Part shown: in pieces, positions 5,148-9,906 of the stretch
Numbering within the stretch: position 1 is the first letter of the stretch
How the letters are laid out: each line of letters opens with the position of its first letter
From: Candidatus Taylorbacteria bacterium RIFCSPLOWO2_01_FULL_45_15b
GTDB lineage: Bacteria; Patescibacteriota; Minisyncoccia; Phycocordibacterales; 01-FULL-45-15b
Assembly: GCA_001822655.1 (NCBI GenBank)
Contig: MHRX01000002.1
Coordinates: forward strand, 1 to 9,906
Reading direction: 5' to 3'
Length of the DNA stretch: 9,906 bases
Notes under the pieces: model-generated
Seen by the model: the letters and a program-made list of their open reading frames with translations, nothing else
The model's database searches: none
Told to the model about the DNA's origin: nothing
Made by a program: the position numbers and the translations under genes

Positions 5148-5212
5148 ATACTCATACGATTCGTCTACCATTCACTATCCCCAGATAAAGATGTTTTTTA
5201 CTTGAAGAGAGT

Positions 5213-5218
5213 TATAAT
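5213..5218 (+). promoter_or_regulatory. -10 box of the NPFE/Cys-repeat operon
   Basis: A perfect TATAAT lies 10 bp before the ATG at 5229. Transcription would begin near 5225, leaving a leader of only a few bases. No strong -35 is visible 17 bp upstream. The box lies inside the longer frame that opens at TTG 5202, which makes that earlier start unlikely. Confidence 0.55.
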
Positions 5219-5228
5219 AGGTCGCATT

Positions 5229-5546
5229 ATGGAGGTCAACAGTGAAGTGACACGCCCAGCGCAAGAATGGTGGCGGCGGCATCTCTCTCGAAAAGAATTG
5301 CTGGTCGCCGCTTTGTTGGTACTCGGATATGTTCTCGTCTTGATTATCTACCTTCTTCTTGCTGAAAGAAAAGACACGAAAAGCGACGCGGTCAATGCAT
5401 TGGAGCAATCAATCGAAAGCCGCGAATCACCGACAACTCCTGTTGTTCCTTCGGCAAATCCGGCCGCGGATGCTGTACTCGAAGTGAACCCATTAGAAAG
5501 CACCAATCCTTTTGAAGGAAAGACCTATGAAAATCCCTTTGAATAA
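5229..5546 (+). CDS. Single-helix membrane protein with NPLE/NPFE motifs
   Basis: I do not recognise a named family. The 105-residue protein has a charged N-terminus (EWWRRHLSRKE, about 12-23), one transmembrane helix (about 24-44), then a Ser/Pro/Ala-rich tail. The tail ends in three like motifs: NPLE (87-90), NPFE (93-96) and NPFE (102-105), the last being the C-terminus. Positive residues before the helix suggest the N-terminus is inside and the tail outside. ATG 5229 is preferred over TTG 5202 because of the TATAAT at 5213-5218. It overlaps the exported Cys-repeat gene by 20 bp, so the two are likely co-translated. The tail motifs could bind a partner, but that is inference. Confidence 0.75.
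   Translation: MEVNSEVTRPAQEWWRRHLSRKELLVAALLVLGYVLVLIIYLLLAERKDTKSDAVNALEQSIESRESPTTPVVPSANPAADAVLEVNPLESTNPFEGKTYENPFE
5515..5522 (+). promoter_or_regulatory. Shine-Dalgarno deciding the Cys-repeat start
   Basis: AAGGAAAG, with the AAGGA core at 5515-5519, sits 7 nt before ATG 5527. It favours that start over TTG 5512 and lies within the end of the upstream gene, supporting translational coupling. Confidence 0.6.
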
Positions 5547-7476
5547 AACGCTTATTGTTGTAGCGATTATTTTTTCGCTTACCTTGATTCAGGGCGCTCT
5601 GGCGCAGTCTATCTTTGATATTGAATTTCCCATTCCCGAACTTGGAAACTGTAAAGATAAACAGACGTGCAAAGTTTATTGCGACGACGAAAACAATAAA
5701 GAAGCATGCCGTTCGTTTGCCGCAAAGTATGGCATTGGCGGAAAACAAAAAGATAATGAAAGTGCTGACGAAGAGGAAGTGCTTGCGGCACTCGCGCAAG
5801 GCGGCCCCGGCAATTGCGCTGTTGGCAAATCTGCAAAGGGTCGGGAGGCGGCCTGCCATCAGTATTGCAGTAAAAAAGAGAATATCCGCGCATGCGTTCT
5901 ATTCGGAAAAGAACACGGGTTGTTGAAAGGAAAAAAACTCGAAGAGGCCCAAAAAGTATTGCAAGCGATTGAAAACGGAGTTGAATTGCCAAAGCAGTGC
6001 AAGGATGCTGAATCGTGTGAAGCGACATGCAAAAAACCTAAGGATGTTGAAACAGCGCGATCGTGTTTTGCCTTTGCCGAAAAGGCGGGGATATTGCCGG
6101 CGGACGTCAACAAGGAAAAAGCTGAAAAGATGTTTCAATTAATGGAGGAAGGAAAGGGTCCATTCAAATCATTTGAGGATTTTGGAAAATGCGAAAATCC
6201 CGAAAACGAGGAAATTCTCAATCAGTGTATTCAATTTGGAACTGAGCACGGTTTTATTCCGCCTGAAGAGGCCGAAATTATTAGGAAGACCGGCGGAAAA
6301 GGTCCGGGAAGCTGTATTGGACGTGAGCAATGCGATCGATATTGCCGGGAAAATGAGGATGAGTGTATGGCTTTCGCGGAAAGGCATGACCTCTTTCCTC
6401 CCGAAGAAAGAGCAAGAATGCGAGAGAGTGCCGAACGAATAAAAAGCGAGCTTCAAAGAGCGCCTGAAGACGTGCGCGCATGTATCGAAAAAGTTCTCGG
6501 AGAACAAAAATACAAGGAGATTATGGACGGCATCAGGCCCCCTAATCGAGCGGCGAGCGAACGAATGAGCACATGTTTTGAAGCGTTCCATTCAAGAAAT
6601 AATGAAGCGAGAGATGGAGGTGATGACAGGCGGGGTCCGCCGGAGGAATTTCCAGGTCAGGGCGAATTTAGGGGCGAGGCGGAGTTTCGAACAGGTCCTG
6701 AGCAATCAACTGCTCAAAAACGTCCGGGATTTCCTGAATCTGTTCGTGCATGTGCCATCGAAAAATATGGGGAAGAATTTATGGTTCAGATTGAAAAAAA
6801 TAATGGCCGTATGACGCGTGAAATGGAAACCAAGATGCGAACGTGTTTCAATGAAGCGCTTGGCGAGCAAAAACCAAATGATTTTACTGGTCCCGGCGGA
6901 TGCAAAGGAGAAGCGTGCAGACGGTATTGCGAAGACCCCGAGCATCAGCAGGAATGTGCGAGTTTTGAGCACAACGGAAATCCGGGAGTCTCCAATGAAG
7001 AACGACGACGGTTTGAAGAGGAGCGTCGCCAGATTTATAATGAACGTCTTCAAAGCGAACAAAATAAGTACTCTGATCCGCAATTTCGAAGCCAAAGTAT
7101 TCCACAGGACGATGGCGCCTTGCCGACTGATGGCCGCTATATTCCTCCGAACGACGGTTACACCCCACCGAAGGGAGATTTCGACATACCACCGATAGAA
7201 AGAAGTTATCCATCCGATCAGTCTCAAGGTTCATATGAGATATATCGTACGCCTGACGATTATCAGCAAGGCCAACTGCAGACGGAGGAATACTTACAAC
7301 AACGCGAAAATTACGGCGAGATTCCCCAAGGCTCTTTTGTACCGCCAGAAGGATTCAATCCGACACCTACCGGTGAAGCGCCAGTGTCGCGCGGAAACAG
7401 AAATATCTTAGAGAGGGCAATCTCATCCACTGCATTGGTAATCTCGGAGTTTGCGAAATTACTTTTTGGCAAATAG
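5527..7476 (+). CDS. Exported cysteine-repeat protein
   Basis: The 649-residue precursor begins with a signal peptide (MKIPLNK, hydrophobic core 8-21, likely cut after ALA near residue 26). It carries tandem modules of form C-x5-C-x3-C-x(6-11)-C-x2/3-F followed by a short helix. The cysteines are 42/48/52/61, 97/110/114/123, 158/164/168/180, 263/269/273/280 and 459/464/468/477. A shortened module has only 222/234. Two modules of a second type start VRAC and end TCF, with pairs 319/350 and 409/440. All 26 cysteines fall in even sets, which fits disulfides outside the cell. Residues 500-620 are a Pro/Gln/Tyr-rich spacer, and the end (about 626-649) is an amphipathic or weakly hydrophobic helix. 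Proteins of this kind recur in Parcubacteria without known role. Surface adhesion or structure is plausible but unproven. Confidence 0.85.
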   Translation: MKIPLNKTLIVVAIIFSLTLIQGALAQSIFDIEFPIPELGNCKDKQTCKVYCDDENNKEACRSFAAKYGIGGKQKDNESADEEEVLAALAQGGPGNCAVGKSAKGREAACHQYCSKKENIRACVLFGKEHGLLKGKKLEEAQKVLQAIENGVELPKQCKDAESCEATCKKPKDVETARSCFAFAEKAGILPADVNKEKAEKMFQLMEEGKGPFKSFEDFGKCENPENEEILNQCIQFGTEHGFIPPEEAEIIRKTGGKGPGSCIGREQCDRYCRENEDECMAFAERHDLFPPEERARMRESAERIKSELQRAPEDVRACIEKVLGEQKYKEIMDGIRPPNRAASERMSTCFEAFHSRNNEARDGGDDRRGPPEEFPGQGEFRGEAEFRTGPEQSTAQKRPGFPESVRACAIEKYGEEFMVQIEKNNGRMTREMETKMRTCFNEALGEQKPNDFTGPGGCKGEACRRYCEDPEHQQECASFEHNGNPGVSNEERRRFEEERRQIYNERLQSEQNKYSDPQFRSQSIPQDDGALPTDGRYIPPNDGYTPPKGDFDIPPIERSYPSDQSQGSYEIYRTPDDYQQGQLQTEEYLQQRENYGEIPQGSFVPPEGFNPTPTGEAPVSRGNRNILERAISSTALVISEFAKLLFGK

Positions 7477-7588
7477 TCGAGTCTGCGCATCCCATCGCGG
7501 TACATCTCGGTACTTTTCCGAATACATTTCAAGAGGATTTTTCAGATTGCTTGTCGGGCTGCGATTAATTTAAAAAAAATGTGAAATT

Positions 7589-7936
7589 ATGTCAGAGGAA
7601 TTAAAGAAAAGAGATTGCATTCCCTGCGAGAAAAAAACTGGACGGCTTGATCTTGCAAAAATCAAGCCGCTAAAAGACGCAATTGACGAGGCCTGGGCGC
7701 TCGAGGGGGATTACAAAATCTCTCGGCAATTTACATTTCTCACCTTTAAGCACGCAATTAGTTTTGTAAATGAAATTGCGGATATTGCCGAATTCGAAGG
7801 ACATCACCCGGATTTTCACATCCATTATAACAAAATCACTCTCGATCTTTGGACGCATTCTGTAAATGGACTTACGGAAAACGACTTTATAATGGCGGCG
7901 AAGATTGATGAAGTCTTTAGAGAATCTGTGATGTAA
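7589..7936 (+). CDS. Pterin-4a-carbinolamine dehydratase family
   Basis: The family dehydrates 4a-hydroxytetrahydropterin, recycling the cofactor of aromatic amino acid hydroxylases, and some members serve other pterin roles. The 115-residue protein has the signature E70-G-H-H-P, with H72, H73 and H90 spaced as the active-site histidines of the mammalian enzyme (61, 62, 79). LWTHSVNGLTENDFIMAAKID at 87-107 follows in loose form, with D99 and D107. The N-terminal RDCIPC is common in bacterial members. No phenylalanine hydroxylase or pterin gene is nearby. No promoter or ribosome site is clear; the 112-bp gap upstream holds only weak -35/-10 candidates. The fold assignment is firm; the pathway is not. 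Confidence 0.9.
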   Translation: MSEELKKRDCIPCEKKTGRLDLAKIKPLKDAIDEAWALEGDYKISRQFTFLTFKHAISFVNEIADIAEFEGHHPDFHIHYNKITLDLWTHSVNGLTENDFIMAAKIDEVFRESVM

Positions 7937-8068
7937 GCTTACTTTGTTTTCGGCTTCTGTAATAAGAAAAAACTAGGTATATTAACGTCAATCTTGCCGG
8001 CCGATTTGTTGATGGCGATTTCACTTTATATCGTATTTGACTTTTCCATATACCACTATTCCATGAGA

Positions 8069-8077
8069 TGGCATAAT
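8069..8077 (+). promoter_or_regulatory. Extended -10 of the histidine kinase gene
   Basis: TGGCATAAT provides the TG of an extended -10 (8069-8070) and a near-consensus hexamer CATAAT (8072-8077). Seven bases separate it from the ATG at 8085, so the transcript would be leaderless or nearly so. Confidence 0.5.
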
Positions 8078-8084
8078 ATAGGGC

Positions 8085-9644
8085 ATGGAATTTCAGCTTC
8101 TTCTCCACAATATCCTTTCAGTGCTGTGCGTGTTTATTTCGCTTGGTCTCGCATCTTTTACATATTTCAGCAATCCTAAAAAAATTGCCAACATTACGCT
8201 CGCCGTCACTTTGGTCTGGGTCGCCATTTTTTATGTGTCGCATGTTATCGGGGTAAATACGAAGGACTCTCTGGATTCTCGCAACATTCTGTTGTTGAAT
8301 TTTTCGATTATTTGGATCATCATTTTTAATCTTCACTGTGTTATCGCGACGCTCGGCAAGACCGTGGAGCAGAGGTACGTGATTATCGGGGTATATTGTC
8401 TCGGCATGCTTTTTACTCTTTTGTATCTTTTTTTTCCGGATACCTTTTTATTACCTTCGGAACCAAAAATGTACTTCCCGAATTATTATGTGCCCGGGTC
8501 GCTCCATATTCTTATGAGAATAGTTTTTAATGCGATTCTTCCCGTGTATACAATATTACTTCTGATAAAAGCCTATACCGAGGGAGATTTTGTTGCGAGA
8601 AACAGACTAAAATATTTTTTGTTCGCAACGACTATTGGTTATTCGGTCGGATTTATACCGGTTTTTTTGATTTACGATATCCCCATCAATCCTAACTGGG
8701 GGATTGCCTTCATCATTTTATATGGGGTGCCGTTTGTGTACGGGGCCGTTACTTACGAGCTTCTCGATATTCGCATTTTGGCGCGACGGGCGCTCGGCTA
8801 TGCGCTCACTGTGGTTATTCTTGTGCTGTTTATCGGCGGCGCAAGTTTTTCGAATCAATTTTTGCAAGAAATGTTTCCATATCTCCCCGCATGGCTGATG
8901 CCTCTAGTGGTCGCTTGCATAGCAGGTGTTGTGGGATTTGTTGTCTGGAACAAGACCAAGCAGTCGGAGCTCCTGAAGTATGAATTCGTAACCATCATCG
9001 CACACAAATTTCGAACTCCGATAACAGAAGTGAAATGGGCGCTTGAATCAATGTCCATGAATGCGGAGACGGCTGAAAATAAAAGACTTCTTCAATATGT
9101 TTCATCGGCAAACGACAAATTGAGAGAGCTTACGAATGCGCTCATTCTCATGTCGGAAAAAGAAACATCGGACGGCAAGATAGATCTATCAAAAATTAAT
9201 ATTAAGTCTTTTGTCGATGAGATTCACAGGAAATACGCCAGTCGCTTTTTGGAGAAGAATATCAGTTTTGAAGTAGAGGAGATACAAACAATCCGAGAAA
9301 TTTATGCAAACAAGGAGAACGTCGAATTCATACTGAATGTTTTGCTTGATAACGCGCGAGTCTATACGCCATCCAACGGTTCGGTTCGAATATCTCTATT
9401 TGAGAAAGACAAACAAGCGGTGATCGCCGTTCATGATGCAGGAATAGGCCTGACTCCGAAGGAGATGCCTTTTATTTTTGATAAATTTAATCGCAGTGAA
9501 AGAGCAAAAAAAATTGACACGGAGGGTCTGGGGGTAGGACTTTTTATGGCTAAGCAGATGGCAAATCATATAGGCGCCAAACTTTGGGCTGAATCTAAAG
9601 GAGAGAATCAGGGGACGACTTTCTTTCTCACTTTGCCCATGTAG
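8085..9644 (+). CDS. Membrane sensor histidine kinase
   Basis: This is a two-component sensor kinase. The first 290 of 519 residues contain about nine hydrophobic helices. The first seven (about 8-224) look like the 7TM sensor region found in some histidine kinases, and two more follow near 236-255 and 267-287. The catalytic part has the H-box IIAHKFRTPIT with phospho-acceptor H307, the N-box NVLLDNA (418-424), the G1 box DAGIGL (451-456), the F-box IFDKF (464-468) and the G2 box GLGVG (481-485). All key residues seem intact. There is no large extracytoplasmic domain, so the signal is probably sensed in or at the membrane. No response regulator lies within the window. ATG 8085 is supported by the abutting -10. 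Confidence 0.93.
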   Translation: MEFQLLLHNILSVLCVFISLGLASFTYFSNPKKIANITLAVTLVWVAIFYVSHVIGVNTKDSLDSRNILLLNFSIIWIIIFNLHCVIATLGKTVEQRYVIIGVYCLGMLFTLLYLFFPDTFLLPSEPKMYFPNYYVPGSLHILMRIVFNAILPVYTILLLIKAYTEGDFVARNRLKYFLFATTIGYSVGFIPVFLIYDIPINPNWGIAFIILYGVPFVYGAVTYELLDIRILARRALGYALTVVILVLFIGGASFSNQFLQEMFPYLPAWLMPLVVACIAGVVGFVVWNKTKQSELLKYEFVTIIAHKFRTPITEVKWALESMSMNAETAENKRLLQYVSSANDKLRELTNALILMSEKETSDGKIDLSKINIKSFVDEIHRKYASRFLEKNISFEVEEIQTIREIYANKENVEFILNVLLDNARVYTPSNGSVRISLFEKDKQAVIAVHDAGIGLTPKEMPFIFDKFNRSERAKKIDTEGLGVGLFMAKQMANHIGAKLWAESKGENQGTTFFLTLPM

Positions 9645-9654
9645 TTCTGATGAA

Positions 9655-9680
9655 TTAAAAAACCGGCGCTTGGACCGGTT
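9655..9680 (-). terminator. Intrinsic terminator of pyrB
   Basis: AACCGG (9661-9666) pairs with CCGGTT (9675-9680) around an 8-nt loop. On the minus strand the stem ends in a run of six T (two of them in the stem), then AATT. It lies 20 bp beyond the pyrB stop and separates that gene from the converging kinase gene. Confidence 0.75.
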
Positions 9681-9699
9681 GTGGGGGGATGGATGAAAA

Positions 9700-9906
9700 C
9701 TATTCATGGTCGGGAAAGTGTGGTTGCAATAGTACGTCATAAAGAAGCGCCGCTCGCACAAACGGGCCATTTTTGACCTGGTCGAGGTATGCGACTCTGG
9801 GGTCGTGATCAACTTCCGGCAGAATTTCGGGGGGCACCGCAGGGTCATCTGATTTTCGCGGAAAAGGATGCATCAGAATAGAGTCAGGATGCGGTTTCAT
9901 GAGCTT
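9700..9906 (-). CDS. pyrB: Aspartate carbamoyltransferase, C-terminal part
   Basis: PyrB joins carbamoyl phosphate and L-aspartate in the committed step of pyrimidine synthesis. Only the last 68 residues lie in the window; the frame is open to the right edge, so the 5' part is missing. ILMHPFPR is the family's substrate-binding MHPLPR motif. EVDHDPRVAYLDQVKNG followed by FVRAALL is the usual final region (VD.DPRAAYF.Q...G..VRMALL). The stop is TAG (complement of 9700-9702), and the C-terminal tail LLQPHFPDHE is a little longer than typical. It converges on the histidine kinase gene. Confidence 0.92.
   Translation of the reverse strand, partial: KLMKPHPDSILMHPFPRKSDDPAVPPEILPEVDHDPRVAYLDQVKNGPFVRAALLYDVLLQPHFPDHE

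Larger units (their letters stand above)
4930..5164. promoter_or_regulatory. TACGAT palindromes, possible operators
   Basis: TACGATCGTA at 4930-4939 is a perfect 10-bp palindrome. A 20-bp perfect palindrome spans 5008-5027, with core TTACGATATATCGTAA. ACGATTCGT at 5156-5164 is a third, odd-centred one. All share the half-site (T)ACGA(T). Repeated palindromes with one half-site upstream of a promoter suggest binding by a dimeric regulator; PadR-type factors use sites of this general form. No regulator gene is in the window, so the link is inferred. Confidence 0.45.
4853..5228. other. Non-coding gap with palindromes and a hairpin
   Basis: No gene is visible between the Nudix gene and the next start. 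The gap is A/T-rich. It contains TACGAT-type palindromes, a 14-bp tandem duplication, a GC-rich terminator-like hairpin and, at its end, the -10 box of the following operon. An AT-only inverted repeat (TAGTTTTT 5031-5038, AAAAACTA 5066-5073) is also present but weak. Confidence 0.6.

Noticed and set aside
6706..7227. 173-codon minus-strand frame opposite the Cys-repeat gene
   Set aside because: This is an antisense shadow. The plus frame has a signal peptide and ordered repeats.
1..9906. CRISPR array or insertion sequence
   Set aside because: No series of regularly spaced repeats, no transposase-like frame and no terminal inverted repeats with target duplications were found.

Overview
The window reads as chromosome of a small-genome bacterium of the Candidate Phyla Radiation (Patescibacteria), most likely of Parcubacteria type. 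This is an inference from gene content. The window holds a secreted protein built from short four-cysteine repeats, a small membrane protein ending in NPFE motifs, and a single-chain RnfD/NqrB-like plus ferredoxin-reductase-like fusion. Genes are packed with short gaps, and several promoters place the -10 box directly against the start codon. TGA is used as a stop (for example at the end of trhO), so code 25 of Gracilibacteria/Absconditabacteria is unlikely.

Layout. Positions 1-478 hold no convincing gene but contain a C-rich, hairpin-prone stretch and three near-perfect hairpins with 4-nt loops. A minus-strand tRNA-Ala(TGC) follows at 479-551, with its own terminator and a likely promoter. 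A second, odd tRNA-Ala(GGC) lies on the plus strand at 726-796. Its 3' end, from T-loop C56 to just past the discriminator, is copied exactly 149 bp downstream. The copies delimit two tandem, sequence-diverged but similarly folded units, running to about 1139. This is the most unusual part of the window.

From 1290 to 4852 a plus-strand cluster encodes a small four-helix membrane protein (DoxX-like), a broken remnant of a TrhO/rhodanese gene, the RnfD-like/FNR-like fusion, an intact TrhO (tRNA U34 hydroxylase) and a Nudix hydrolase that overlaps it. A non-coding gap (4853-5228) carries palindromes sharing a TACGAT half-site, a 14-bp tandem duplication and a terminator-like hairpin. It is followed by a tightly coupled pair at 5229-7476: a one-helix protein with NPLE/NPFE motifs and a 649-residue exported cysteine-repeat protein. 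A pterin-4a-carbinolamine dehydratase homologue (7589-7936) and a membrane histidine kinase (8085-9644) follow. The window ends in the C-terminal part of pyrB (aspartate carbamoyltransferase) on the minus strand, converging on the kinase with a terminator between them.

How the parts may work together. The exported cysteine-repeat protein and its coupled membrane partner look like one cell-surface module. TrhO modifies U34 of tRNAs that include tRNA-Ala(UGC), the tRNA encoded at 479-551. The RnfD/FNR fusion is probably a minimal membrane NAD(P)H oxidoreductase. No response regulator accompanies the kinase in this window, and no integrase gene accompanies the duplicated tRNA end.
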